A stretch of 64,000 nt of DNA from an uncultured Christensenella sp. GTDB lineage: Bacteria; Bacillota; Clostridia; Christensenellales; Borkfalkiaceae. Position numbers and translations under genes: made by a program. The DNA lies in assembly GCA_910577055.1 (NCBI GenBank), contig CAJTKX010000004.1:1-64000 (forward strand), given 5' to 3'. Below, one piece after another: positions 33,461 through 42,260 of this stretch. The notes beneath the pieces are model-generated. The model was not told the origin of the DNA. It did not search any database and saw only the letters and a list, made by a program, of their open reading frames with translations. Within the stretch, counting starts at the first letter, position 1. Every line of letters begins with the position of its first letter.

Positions 33461-34618
33461 AATTTTATGACTTATCGCGAAGTTTTGTCTGCCGTTTTTT
33501 CTTTGAGCGGAAGGGGTATGGATTTCGGTACCGAGCGCACCCGAAAGCTTTTGGACGCGCTGTCGAGCCCCGATAAAAAACTGAAAATTATACATATTGC
33601 CGGAACTAACGGTAAGGGCAGTACTGCGGAATATATTTCGCAAATTTTAATTGCCGCGGGGAAGAGGACGGGAACTTTCACCTCGCCCGCAGTGTTCGAT
33701 TATTCCGAGCAATTCAAAATCGACGGAAAGCCGATTGGTGAAGAGCTGTATACCCAAGCGTTTGGGCGGGCTTTAAGCTTTGCTGACGGCGCAACCCAAT
33801 TCGAAGTTGAAACCGTGGGCGCGCTGTATGCTTTTGCGCTTGCCGAATGCGAGTACGCCGTTGTGGAATGCGGATTGGGCGGCACATATGACGCAACTAA
33901 CGCAATTTTTAAAAAAGAGGTCGCGGTTATAACGTCAATCGGATTAGAGCATACCGCAATCCTCGGGGAAACCTTAAAAGAGATTTGCGGGCACAAAGCG
34001 GGCATAATAAAGGACTGCCCAGCGGTCGTCAGCGGCTATAACGAGCCGGAAGTGCTGCAATATTTTAGAAATCTCGGCGCAATTGTGGCGGAAATGTACG
34101 AAAATCCGCCTTTGTACGGAGAGGCGCAAAAGTATAACGCGGGGCTTGCAATAGCGGCTGCAAAACTTTTAAAAATAGACGAAACTTCAATATATTTGGG
34201 GGTCAATCGCGCAAAACTGTGCGGCAGATGCGAGGTTTTGACGGCAAATGACGGTGCTTTTTATATTCTTGACGGCGCGCACAACCCCGCGGCTTTTGCT
34301 CCGCTTGTAGAATTGGTTAAAAATAAGTTCGGTAAGGCGGACGGGGTAATTTACGGCAGCCTATCGGACAAAAATATCCGCAAGAATCTTGAAATTATTT
34401 CGTCTTTTGCAACAAAAGTAGCGGTAGTGCCGTGCGAAAGTCCGCGCAATATAGATATCGGAAAATTGACGAAAGAATGCGTTAATTTAGGCATATATGC
34501 GGGTAAATTTGAAAATATCACCGCCGCGCTTGACAATTTTCACGGAAAGGTTATAGCGGTTTGCGGCTCGTTTACGCTTTTAAGGGAGGCAAAACAGTGG
34601 ATAGAGAAAAGGTTATAA
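33458..34618 (+). CDS. folC: Folylpolyglutamate synthase / dihydrofolate synthase
   Basis: 386 residues of the Mur-ligase-like family. P-loop HIAGTNGKGSTAEYISQIL, then GTFTSPAVFDYSEQFKI, VVECGLGGTYDATNA and LDGAHNPAAF. It adds glutamate to folates and may also make dihydrofolate from dihydropteroate. First gene of the folC-folE-folP-folBK operon. It overlaps folE by 22 bases. Confidence 0.94.
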   Translation: MNFMTYREVLSAVFSLSGRGMDFGTERTRKLLDALSSPDKKLKIIHIAGTNGKGSTAEYISQILIAAGKRTGTFTSPAVFDYSEQFKIDGKPIGEELYTQAFGRALSFADGATQFEVETVGALYAFALAECEYAVVECGLGGTYDATNAIFKKEVAVITSIGLEHTAILGETLKEICGHKAGIIKDCPAVVSGYNEPEVLQYFRNLGAIVAEMYENPPLYGEAQKYNAGLAIAAAKLLKIDETSIYLGVNRAKLCGRCEVLTANDGAFYILDGAHNPAAFAPLVELVKNKFGKADGVIYGSLSDKNIRKNLEIISSFATKVAVVPCESPRNIDIGKLTKECVNLGIYAGKFENITAALDNFHGKVIAVCGSFTLLREAKQWIEKRL

Positions 34619-35142
34619 AGGCTGTTGAGGATTTGCTTGACGCCCTTGGCGAAGATAGACAAAGAGAGGGACTTAAAGACACCCCGCGCCGTGTTGCGGA
34701 CGCTTATGCGGAACTTCTATCGGGCGAGGGGCAGACCGCGGAAGAGCACCTTTCCCGCACGTTCGATTCGGACTGCGGCGATATGGTTGTAGAAAGCGAT
34801 ATTTACTTTTCGTCGCTTTGCGAACACCACCTAATGCCCTTTTTCGGCAAAATTGCGATTGCGTATATCCCCGACGGCAAGGTTGTGGGGCTTTCCAAGC
34901 TTGCGCGCACGGTTGAGGTGTACGCCCGCAGACTGCAAATTCAAGAAAGACTTACAAGGCAAATTGCCGAGGAAATTATGCGCGTTTTAAAGCCGAAAGG
35001 CGTTTTCGTCGCGTGCGAGGCGGAGCACACTTGTATGACTTGCCGCGGCGTTAAAAAGGCGGGCAGCAAGACGGCTACTTACTGCGCGTTGGGCGATTTC
35101 GACGAGGATAAAAGAAAGGAAGTTTTGGCGCTGTTAAAATAA
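34597..35142 (+). CDS. folE: GTP cyclohydrolase I FolE
   Basis: 181 residues, first enzyme of folate synthesis. Zinc ligands in LCEHHLMPFFG and TCMTCRGV; GLSKLARTVEVYARRLQIQE is the active-site helix. The start is GTG 34597 after GGGAGG; a TTG at 34561 without a ribosome site would add 12 unrelated residues. It overlaps folC, implying coupling. Confidence 0.95.
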   Translation: MDREKVIKAVEDLLDALGEDRQREGLKDTPRRVADAYAELLSGEGQTAEEHLSRTFDSDCGDMVVESDIYFSSLCEHHLMPFFGKIAIAYIPDGKVVGLSKLARTVEVYARRLQIQERLTRQIAEEIMRVLKPKGVFVACEAEHTCMTCRGVKKAGSKTATYCALGDFDEDKRKEVLALLK

Positions 35143-35143
35143 A

Positions 35144-35929
35144 ATGAAAATCGGAAAATCAAATTTTGAAAATTATACCTTTGTTATGGCAATAATCAAT
35201 TTGACGCCCGACAGCTTTTGGGAAGAAAGCCGAGTTGCTTCGGACAAGATTCTTTTCGCCGTCGAGCGCGCCGTAAGGGAGGGCGCGGCGGTAATCGACC
35301 TTGGCGCGCAGTCCACTCGTCCCAACTATACCGAAGTGAGCGCGGACGAAGAAATCTCGCGGTTTCAGCGCGCTTTGATGCTGATTAAGGAAAACTTCGA
35401 TGTTCCCGTTTCGGTCGATACCTATTTCGAAAAGAGCGCGCGCGCAGCCCTATCGATGGGCGCGGATATGATAAACGACGTTTGGGGACTCACCCACGAC
35501 CGAAATATGGCGCAGACAATAGCCGAATACGGCGCGTCGGTCTGCGTTATGCACAACGCAAAAACTCCGTTGTCGGGGGATATATGGGGGGCAATCGAGA
35601 ATTTTCTTAAAAAAAGCGTCGATTTGGCTATAAACAGCGGTATTCCGAAAGATAGGATAATTTTAGACGGCGGGATAGGTTTTGCCAAGTCCAAGGAACA
35701 GAATTGGGAGCTTTTAGAGGGTTACGACAGACTTTCTTCCCTTGGCTATCCGCTGCTTTTGGGCACAAGCAGAAAGTCGATGTTCGGCGGGAATGTTGCG
35801 GACAGACTGCCGCAAACCCTTGAAAGTACCCGCCTTGCCGCAAAAAAGAAAGTGCTTTTTGTGCGTGTTCACGACGTAAAAGAGAACGTTGAGGCTATAA
35901 AAGAGGTGTATGGCGGTGACTTACGATAA
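35144..35929 (+). CDS. folP: Dihydropteroate synthase FolP
   Basis: 261 residues. TIM barrel joining para-aminobenzoate to the pterin. MAIINLTPDSFWEESRV has the TPDSF motif but lacks the usual SDGG that follows; AAVIDLGAQSTRPNY, VSVDTYFEKSARAALSMGAD, MINDVWGL and LLGTSRKSMFG are present. It starts one base after the folE stop and overlaps folBK by 20 bases. Confidence 0.93.
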   Translation: MKIGKSNFENYTFVMAIINLTPDSFWEESRVASDKILFAVERAVREGAAVIDLGAQSTRPNYTEVSADEEISRFQRALMLIKENFDVPVSVDTYFEKSARAALSMGADMINDVWGLTHDRNMAQTIAEYGASVCVMHNAKTPLSGDIWGAIENFLKKSVDLAINSGIPKDRIILDGGIGFAKSKEQNWELLEGYDRLSSLGYPLLLGTSRKSMFGGNVADRLPQTLESTRLAAKKKVLFVRVHDVKENVEAIKEVYGGDLR

Positions 35930-36722
35930 AATTTTGATACGCGGGCTCGAAGTCGGCGCTTGCCACGGCGTGCACGCAGAAGAAAAGGTCAATCCTCAGC
36001 CGTTTATTTTCGACGCGGATATATATACGGAATTTTATTCCGCCGCAAAACAAGACGATATCAACGCCACGGTAAACTATTCGAAAGTGTGCGATATCCT
36101 TGTGGAAACGGCGACGAAAAATTGCTATAATTTAATCGAAACTTTGGCATATTCGGGGGTGTACGCGCTTTTTGAGGGCTTAAACTTCAAAAAAATAAGT
36201 CTAACGGTATACAAGCCGCAAGCGCCCGTAAAGCATAAGTTCGGTACCGTCGGCGTTACGGTTACAGCCGAAAAAGAGGTGGCGTATCTCTCACTCGGCT
36301 CGTCAATGGGCGATAGAAAGAAATATCTTGATACGGCGATAAAACTGCTTTCCGAAACGCGCGGGGTTAAGGTAAAAAACGTTTCGTCTTATATCGAAAC
36401 CGAGCCGTACGGCGGCGCGGCGGAAAACCGCTTTTTGAATTGCGCGGCAGAGGTTGAAACCGTTCTCGCTCCAAGGCAGCTTCTTAACGAAATTCACCGC
36501 ATAGAGGGCGAGTGCGGACGGGTGCGCGACGTGCATTGGGGCGATAGGACGCTCGATATAGATATCGTATTTTTCGGGCGGCAAGTTATCGAGGAGTGCG
36601 ACTTGCAAATTCCCCACCCGGAGTATTCAAAACGCGCTTTTGTGCTTAAACCATTGAACGAAATTGCGCCCGAGTTCGTGTGTCCCGTTTTTCACAAAAA
36701 AGTAAAGGATTTACAAGCTTAG
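35910..36722 (+). CDS. Fused dihydroneopterin aldolase and HPPK (FolB-FolK)
   Basis: 270 residues. Residues 1-118 are dihydroneopterin aldolase (GLEVGACHGVHAEEKVNPQP, NYSKVCDILVE, TVYKPQAP). Residues about 125-270 are 6-hydroxymethyl-7,8-dihydropterin pyrophosphokinase (YLSLGSSMGDRKKYLDTAI, WGDRTLDIDIVFFG, PHPEYSKRAFVLKPLNEIAP). The fusion catalyses two consecutive steps before FolP and is known in several clostridia. Last gene of the folate operon. Confidence 0.95.
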   Translation: MAVTYDKILIRGLEVGACHGVHAEEKVNPQPFIFDADIYTEFYSAAKQDDINATVNYSKVCDILVETATKNCYNLIETLAYSGVYALFEGLNFKKISLTVYKPQAPVKHKFGTVGVTVTAEKEVAYLSLGSSMGDRKKYLDTAIKLLSETRGVKVKNVSSYIETEPYGGAAENRFLNCAAEVETVLAPRQLLNEIHRIEGECGRVRDVHWGDRTLDIDIVFFGRQVIEECDLQIPHPEYSKRAFVLKPLNEIAPEFVCPVFHKKVKDLQA

Positions 36723-36784
36723 CGTTTTTTGTCGGAATCAAGTCAAATTTATTGTGCAATGTGCACAAAAATTTTCGCAAAATA

Positions 36785-36813
36785 TGTACAAATTTCAAAT
36801 AATATGGTATAAT
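36785..36813 (+). promoter_or_regulatory. Promoter of the ppx-like gene
   Basis: TGTACA (36785-36790), 17-base spacer, extended -10 TGG-TATAAT (36808-36813). A palindrome TGTGCA-ATG-TGCACA lies upstream at about 36752-36766 and could be a regulator site. Confidence 0.65.
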
Positions 36814-36867
36814 CACATAGCGAAATAATTAATTTCGGACAAGGCTTTTACCGCCAGAGGTGTTGTT

Positions 36868-38382
36868 ATGGAAAAAATAGGCATCATAGATTTAGGCTCG
36901 AATTCCGCAAGACTAGTTATAGTCAACCTTTTTGCGGAAGGTTATTTTATGGTTGTGGACGAACTTAAAGAAAGCGTTCGTTTGGGACAAGATATGGAGC
37001 GGGACGGCTTCTTGAAGCCCGCCCGCGTTGCCGAAACCATTAAAACTTTGAAGATGTTTAAAAAGCTTTGCGACGCAAGCGGGGTAACGCGCATAATCGC
37101 CGTCGCTACCGAGGCTGTTCGCCGCGCTAAAAACCAACGCAGCTTTTTGGACGAAATTCAAGCCACTTGCGGCATAAAAATCCGCGTTCTTTCCGCCGAG
37201 GAAGAGGCGGTTTTGGTATATCGCGGCGTTATCAACACGATGGATATTCCCAAGGGCATAGTGCTTGAAATAGGTGGCGGTTCGACTAAGATTATCTACT
37301 ATAACCGTAGGAATATGCTAAATTACGTCACTTTGCCGTTCGGCGCGGTAACGCTTACGGGACTTTTTTCAAGCGAGGGCTTGAAGCCCGAAGAGCAAGC
37401 GGCGAAGATAGAGGAATTTTTCACCGAACAGTTAAAACAAGTCGAGTGGCTGAAAGAGCTTGACCCCGACGTGCAGATGATAGGCGTGGGCGGCTCGTTC
37501 AGAAACCTTTTCAAAATTACCAAAATGGTGCACAAGTATCCGCTCGATACCGTGCATAACTATAAGATGCCCGTTGAGGACTTTACGCCCGTCTACGATA
37601 TGATTAAGGTCCTCGATTTGGATAAGAAGAAGAAAATTAAAGGGCTTTCCGCGGAAAGGGCGGATATTCTTCCCGCCGCGCTTGCGGTTATCAATTCTTT
37701 CGTTAAATATATCGGCGTGAACGAGTTCACCTTCTCCGGCGCGGGTCTTAGGGAGGGCATTATGTTCAACCAAGCTTTGCCTATGACGGTCGAAAAGCCC
37801 ATTGCGGACGTTTTAAACTACTCGCTTACGACCCTTGTCAAATATTACGACTGCGAAGAAAAACACGTTGAGCACGTCGTAAATTTAAGCATACAGCTTT
37901 TCAAGCAGCTTAGGGTTTTGCATAAATTCCCCCGCCAATATCTTAAAATTTTGAAGGTTGCGGCTATGCTTCACGACTGCGGTATGCGCATAAAATACTA
38001 CAATCATCAGCGCCACAGCTGGTATATGATTTTGAACGCTACGCTTTACGGCGTTTCGCATAGGGACATAGTGCTTGCGGCGTTCACGGCTTGTTGCCAC
38101 AAAAAAGAGGATATCAACCCCTACGATTGGGCAAGATACCGCGATATAATTTCCGAGGACGATGTGGAAGTCGTTAAAAAGCTCGGCGTTATGTTGCGTA
38201 TCGCCGAAAGTCTTGATAGGGCGGATTCGGGAACAATCAAGAGTATTAACTGCGATATTTTGGGCGACTCGGTAATTATGAAAACCGAAGTTGACGGCGA
38301 CGCAACGCTTGAGATTAAGAACGCGATGGCGGCGGCAAACGAGTTCAGAAAATCTTTCCACAAAAACTTAGAAATTTTATAA
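36868..38382 (+). CDS. Ppx/GppA family phosphatase with HD domain
   Basis: 504 residues. The N-terminal actin-like half (1-310) is an exopolyphosphatase/guanosine pentaphosphate phosphatase: IGIIDLGSNSARLVIV, RLGQDMERDGFL, VATEAVRRAKN, VLEIGGGSTKIIYY. The C-terminal part (about 320-504) is an HD-like domain, AAMLHDCGMRIKYYNHQRHS with HKKED later. Substrate is polyphosphate or (p)ppGpp. The ribosome site is AGAGGTG. Confidence 0.92.
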   Translation: MEKIGIIDLGSNSARLVIVNLFAEGYFMVVDELKESVRLGQDMERDGFLKPARVAETIKTLKMFKKLCDASGVTRIIAVATEAVRRAKNQRSFLDEIQATCGIKIRVLSAEEEAVLVYRGVINTMDIPKGIVLEIGGGSTKIIYYNRRNMLNYVTLPFGAVTLTGLFSSEGLKPEEQAAKIEEFFTEQLKQVEWLKELDPDVQMIGVGGSFRNLFKITKMVHKYPLDTVHNYKMPVEDFTPVYDMIKVLDLDKKKKIKGLSAERADILPAALAVINSFVKYIGVNEFTFSGAGLREGIMFNQALPMTVEKPIADVLNYSLTTLVKYYDCEEKHVEHVVNLSIQLFKQLRVLHKFPRQYLKILKVAAMLHDCGMRIKYYNHQRHSWYMILNATLYGVSHRDIVLAAFTACCHKKEDINPYDWARYRDIISEDDVEVVKKLGVMLRIAESLDRADSGTIKSINCDILGDSVIMKTEVDGDATLEIKNAMAAANEFRKSFHKNLEIL

Positions 38383-38442
38383 ACATAAAGTGCCGCCCCG
38401 AAAGCGGCATTAATATTTTATTTAAACAGTATTATATTTACT

Positions 38443-38997
38443 ATGGAATACATTCTTGCAAGTGCGTCACCGAGGAGAAGAGAGCTTTTATCCCAAATCA
38501 TACAAAAGTTTGAAGTTATCCCCGCCAAAACCGACGAAAAAGTTAATATTTCTCTCTTCCCCGAGCAAATGGCTTGCGCCCTTGCCGAGCGGAAGTGCGA
38601 CGAGGTTTATGCCAAAAACCCCTACAAAACGGTAATCGGCTGCGATACCGTGGTGGTGTTCGATAACGCCGTTTTGGGCAAGCCTAAGGATAGGGACGAC
38701 GCGTTTAGAACCTTGAAAATGCTGTCGGGGAAAACACATTTCGTAATAACGGGCGTGTGCGTAAGAAACGCTTTTAAAAAGCTTGTGGAATTTGATAAAA
38801 CAGAGGTTAAATTCAACATATTGTCGGACGAATTTATTCGGCAGTATGTAGACAGCGGCTCGCCGTTGGACAAAGCCGGCAGCTACGGAATACAAGACGG
38901 CGGTATAGTGCAAGAATATTTTGGCAGCTATACGAACGTTGTTGGCTTGCCCGTGACTTTAACCAAAAAATTACTTGACGGAGTACGCGTAGACTAA
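38443..38997 (+). CDS. maf: Maf family nucleoside triphosphate pyrophosphatase
   Basis: 184 residues. YILASASPRRRELLSQI, IGCDTVVVFDNAVLGKPKD, LSGKTHFVITGV and DKAGSYGIQDGG are all Maf motifs. It hydrolyses non-canonical or pyrimidine triphosphates and is linked with division arrest in Bacillus. A TATTAT box ends seven bases before the ATG, so this too may be leaderless. The stop overlaps the next start (TAATGA), as in maf-mreB clusters. Confidence 0.94.
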   Translation: MEYILASASPRRRELLSQIIQKFEVIPAKTDEKVNISLFPEQMACALAERKCDEVYAKNPYKTVIGCDTVVVFDNAVLGKPKDRDDAFRTLKMLSGKTHFVITGVCVRNAFKKLVEFDKTEVKFNILSDEFIRQYVDSGSPLDKAGSYGIQDGGIVQEYFGSYTNVVGLPVTLTKKLLDGVRVD

Positions 38998-40013
38998 TGA
39001 AAAGAATATCCATCGATATGGGTTCGGGATTTACTAAAATTTATATGCTAAGCTGCGGAGTGGTTCTTAAAGAAGCCACTTGCATAGCCGTGGAAGAGGG
39101 GTTCGAGGGCGGCGAAAAGGTCGTTACCGTCAAGGCTTGCGGCGACAAGGCGCGCGCGCTTTCTGGCAGAGCCGCTGTAAATACCCATATCGTAAACCCC
39201 GTTTTCGAGGGCGATATTGTAAACGAAAATCTTGCTTCTTTGCTTTTGGAGTACTTCCTTGAAAAGATAGAAATAACCCGCAAAAAGGCAAAGCGGGTTG
39301 AGGCGGTTTTTATTTTGCCTTGCGGGGCTAAAGCCGAGTTAAAACAAAAATATATGCGCATAGCGGAGGATTGCGGACTTGCTGCGGTTTACTTCACGGT
39401 GACGCCGTTCGCCGCCGTTCTCGGGCACAACGTATCTATCAGCGAGAGCACGCCTATGTTCGTTTTGGATATAGGTCATTCTATAACAAATATCGCCGCG
39501 CTGTCGCAAGACGGGATAATTTACGGCTTGACGGTGAACCTCGGCGGGGCGAATATAGACGTGCATTTGATTGACGAGCTTGCCGAAAATTACAATTTGA
39601 AAATAGGCGCGCTTACCGCCGAGCGGTTGAAAATTTCCGTCGGCAGCCTTTTGCACGACGACAACAAAATGAACGTAATAGAGGGCAGAGAGATAACCTC
39701 GGGCGCGCCCGCGTCTATCGCCGTCAATTCCGAGCAGATTTACGGGGTTATAACAACATATATCGATAAAATTTTGGAATATGTGGCGTTGGTGCTCTCC
39801 AATCTGCCCGCAGAGGTTGCGTCAAGCGTCATGCACGGCGGGGTATATCTGTCGGGCGGGGCGTTGAAAATGGACGGGCTTGCAGAGTATATAGAAGAAA
39901 AGCTGAATATACCCGTCAATACTCCCGAAGAGCCGCAGCTTGCCTCGGTAATAGGCGGCGGAACAATACTTTCAAACGACTACCTATTGGATAGGCTTGC
40001 GGTGGTTGAGTAA
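38997..40013 (+). CDS. Divergent MreB/actin-like protein
   Basis: 338 residues, actin-superfamily ATPase closest to MreB/Mbl. Matches: RISIDMGSGFTKIYMLSCG (phosphate-1), MFVLDIGHSITNIAALS (phosphate-2, usually DIGGGTTE), LTAERLKISVGSL, EGREITSGAP and GVYLSGGALKMDGLAEYI (adenosine). The phosphate loops differ: GSGFTK for GTANT and GHSIT for GGGTT. It directly follows maf, where mreB sits in many Firmicutes, but mreC and mreD are absent and lepA follows. It may be a shape or sporulation-specific paralogue. Confidence 0.8.
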   Translation: MKRISIDMGSGFTKIYMLSCGVVLKEATCIAVEEGFEGGEKVVTVKACGDKARALSGRAAVNTHIVNPVFEGDIVNENLASLLLEYFLEKIEITRKKAKRVEAVFILPCGAKAELKQKYMRIAEDCGLAAVYFTVTPFAAVLGHNVSISESTPMFVLDIGHSITNIAALSQDGIIYGLTVNLGGANIDVHLIDELAENYNLKIGALTAERLKISVGSLLHDDNKMNVIEGREITSGAPASIAVNSEQIYGVITTYIDKILEYVALVLSNLPAEVASSVMHGGVYLSGGALKMDGLAEYIEEKLNIPVNTPEEPQLASVIGGGTILSNDYLLDRLAVVE

Positions 40014-40029
40014 AATAAGGTACGAAAAA

Positions 40030-40050
40030 GCCTTCCCCAAAAGGGAAGGC
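40030..40050 (+). terminator. Hairpin between mreB-like gene and lepA
   Basis: Stem GCCTTCCC / GGGAAGGC, close to the one at 7152-7172, followed by TTAATTAAGG. The lepA ribosome site AAGGAA starts six bases after it, so it may work as a weak attenuator. Confidence 0.6.
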
Positions 40051-40066
40051 TTAATTAAGGAAATTT

Positions 40067-41872
40067 ATGGGCAAAAAAAGCAACATACGCAACTTTTGTA
40101 TAATCGCGCATATCGACCACGGCAAGTCCACTTTGGCGGATAGGCTTATGGAGCGCACGGGGCAAGTTTCCGAAAGGGATATGGAAGAGCAGCTTCTCGA
40201 CTCAATGGATATAGAGCGGGAGCGCGGAATTACTATAAAATTGACGCCCGTAAGAATGTTTTACAAAGCAAAGGACGGGGTCGAGTACGAGTTTAACTTA
40301 ATAGATACCCCGGGGCACGTTGACTTTACCTACGAGGTTTCGCGTTCTCTTGCCGCATGCGAGGGGGCGATTTTAATTGTGGACGCGTCCCAAGGCGTAG
40401 AGGCTCAGACTCTTGCAAACGTGTATCTTGCGCTTGAAAACGACCTTGAAATTTTGCCCGTAATTAACAAAATAGATTTGCCCTCCGCCCGCCCCGAAGA
40501 AGTTAAAAGAGAAATAGAGGAAGTTATAGGGTTGGACGCTTCGGACGCGCCCTTGATTTCCGCAAAAGAGGGGCTTAATATCGACGACGTTTTGGAGTCT
40601 GTTGTAAAAGTTTTTCCCGCGCCGGACTGCGACGATAACGCGCCGCTTAAAGCGCTTATTTTCGACAGTTATTACGACAACTATAAAGGCGTAATTTTGT
40701 TCGTCCGCATAAAAGACGGGGCTGTTAAGGCGGGCGATAAAATTAAAACTTTCCGCTCGGACAAGGTGTACGAGGTTGTCGAAACGGGCGTGTTTGCCCC
40801 CGGACTATCCCCCAAGAACGGGCTTTTTGCGGGCGAAGTAGGCTATGTTGCCGCGTCAATAAAATCCATTCAAGACGTTGCCGTCGGCGATACCTTGATA
40901 AACGCGGACAAGCCCGCCAAAGAGCCGTTGCCCGGCTACAAAAAAGTTCAAAGCGTGGTCTTTTGCGGCATCTATCCTTTGGACGGCAGCAAGTTCAACG
41001 ATTTAAAGGACGCGATACTCAAATTACAGCTTAACGACGCTTCGTTAATCTTCGAACCCGACAGCTCGGTTGCGCTCGGTTTCGGGTTCCGTTGCGGCTT
41101 TTTGGGACTGCTGCATATGGAGATAATTCAAGAGCGTATAGAGCGCGAATTCGGGTTGGAAATTATTACCACCGCGCCCTCGGTAAGCTACAAGGTATTA
41201 AAGACGGACGGAGAGGAAATTTTCGTGGACAACCCGTCGCACTTGCCGCCCGTATCCGAAATAGAGCATATGGAAGAGCCTATTGTCAAGGCGGACATTT
41301 ATTCACCGCCCGACTATTTGGGACAGATAATGGACTTGTGCCGCGAGAAGAGGGGGGCTTTCTTGCAAATGACTTACCTCGATAAGAGTCGCGTGCGCCT
41401 TGAATACAATTTACCGCTGAACGAAATTATTTTCGACTTTTTCGACGCGATAAAGTCGAGAACGCGCGGGTACGCAAGCTTCGATTACGAGCTTATCGGT
41501 TACGAACGAAGCAAGCTTGTCAAGCTCGATATTATGTTGAACGGCGAGGTTTGCGACGCGCTTTCTATGATAGTGCACGAGGACAGCGCCTATGCGCGCG
41601 GAAGAACGCTTTGCGAAAACCTGAAAGAAGCTATCCCCAGACAGCTTTTCGAAGTGCCCGTGCAAGCGGCAATCGGCGGTAAAATCATCGCACGCGAAAC
41701 GGTTAAAGCCGTAAGAAAAGACGTGCTTGCAAAGTGCTACGGCGGCGACATCACCCGCAAAAAGAAGCTTTTGGAAAAGCAAAAAGAGGGCAAAAAGCGT
41801 ATGCGCAGTATAGGCAGCGTGGAAGTGCCGTCGGAAGTTTTTATGCAGATATTGAAGACCAATAAGGAATAA
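40067..41872 (+). CDS. lepA: Elongation factor 4 (LepA)
   Basis: 601 residues. Translational GTPase: G1 AHIDHGKST (14-22), G2 ERERGITIK, G3 DTPGHVDF, G4 NKIDL, then domain II and the LepA-specific C-terminal domain (KRMRSIGSVEVPSEVFMQIL). Full length. It promotes ribosome back-translocation or subunit biogenesis. Confidence 0.97.
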   Translation: MGKKSNIRNFCIIAHIDHGKSTLADRLMERTGQVSERDMEEQLLDSMDIERERGITIKLTPVRMFYKAKDGVEYEFNLIDTPGHVDFTYEVSRSLAACEGAILIVDASQGVEAQTLANVYLALENDLEILPVINKIDLPSARPEEVKREIEEVIGLDASDAPLISAKEGLNIDDVLESVVKVFPAPDCDDNAPLKALIFDSYYDNYKGVILFVRIKDGAVKAGDKIKTFRSDKVYEVVETGVFAPGLSPKNGLFAGEVGYVAASIKSIQDVAVGDTLINADKPAKEPLPGYKKVQSVVFCGIYPLDGSKFNDLKDAILKLQLNDASLIFEPDSSVALGFGFRCGFLGLLHMEIIQERIEREFGLEIITTAPSVSYKVLKTDGEEIFVDNPSHLPPVSEIEHMEEPIVKADIYSPPDYLGQIMDLCREKRGAFLQMTYLDKSRVRLEYNLPLNEIIFDFFDAIKSRTRGYASFDYELIGYERSKLVKLDIMLNGEVCDALSMIVHEDSAYARGRTLCENLKEAIPRQLFEVPVQAAIGGKIIARETVKAVRKDVLAKCYGGDITRKKKLLEKQKEGKKRMRSIGSVEVPSEVFMQILKTNKE

Positions 41873-41939
41873 GTTATTTAGATGGACTTTTTGCAATTTA
41901 TTAAAGAGTTTGTCGATGGCGAAATAGAGATAGAGCAAT

Positions 41940-42257
41940 ATGATTGAACACGGGAGCGGATTTTTTGAGAGCGTTTACGAAGTTGTAAAACAAATACCCA
42001 AAGGCAAGGTTTTGACTTACGGTGACGTTGCGCGGGCGGTCGGCGCTCCGCGTTCGGCAAGGCAAGTCGGTTGGGCTTTGCACTCAAATCCGCAGCCCGG
42101 CGTTATTCCTTGCCATAGGGTTGTGTTCGGCGACGGACACTTGACGGACGGCTTTGCGTTTGGCGGGAAAGAGGTGCAAAAAGCTTTGCTTGAAGCCGAA
42201 GGCGTTCAATTTAACAATTTTGTAATAGACCTTAAAAAATACCGCTGGGAGGGTTAA
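41940..42257 (+). CDS. MGMT-family alkyltransferase, short form
   Basis: 105 residues: only the DNA-binding, active-site domain of O6-alkylguanine-DNA methyltransferases. Tyr28 to Gly35 and RSARQVGWALHSNP form the helix-turn-helix; IPCHRVV contains the alkyl-acceptor Cys58. Alkyltransferase-like ATL proteins have Trp there, so this short form keeps the reactive Cys. A 21-codon frame (41882-41947) overlaps its start. It is followed after three bases by hemW. Confidence 0.88.
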   Translation: MIEHGSGFFESVYEVVKQIPKGKVLTYGDVARAVGAPRSARQVGWALHSNPQPGVIPCHRVVFGDGHLTDGFAFGGKEVQKALLEAEGVQFNNFVIDLKKYRWEG

Positions 42258-42260
42258 GAT

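Noticed and set aside
34561..34596. TTG start giving 12 extra residues to FolE
   Set aside because: The GTG at 34597 has GGGAGG at the right distance and matches the normal FolE N-terminus.
41882..41947. 21-codon frame MDFLQFIKEFVDGEIEIEQYD before the MGMT gene
   Set aside because: No ribosome site and no independent support; it may be an upstream coupling peptide but cannot be supported as a gene.
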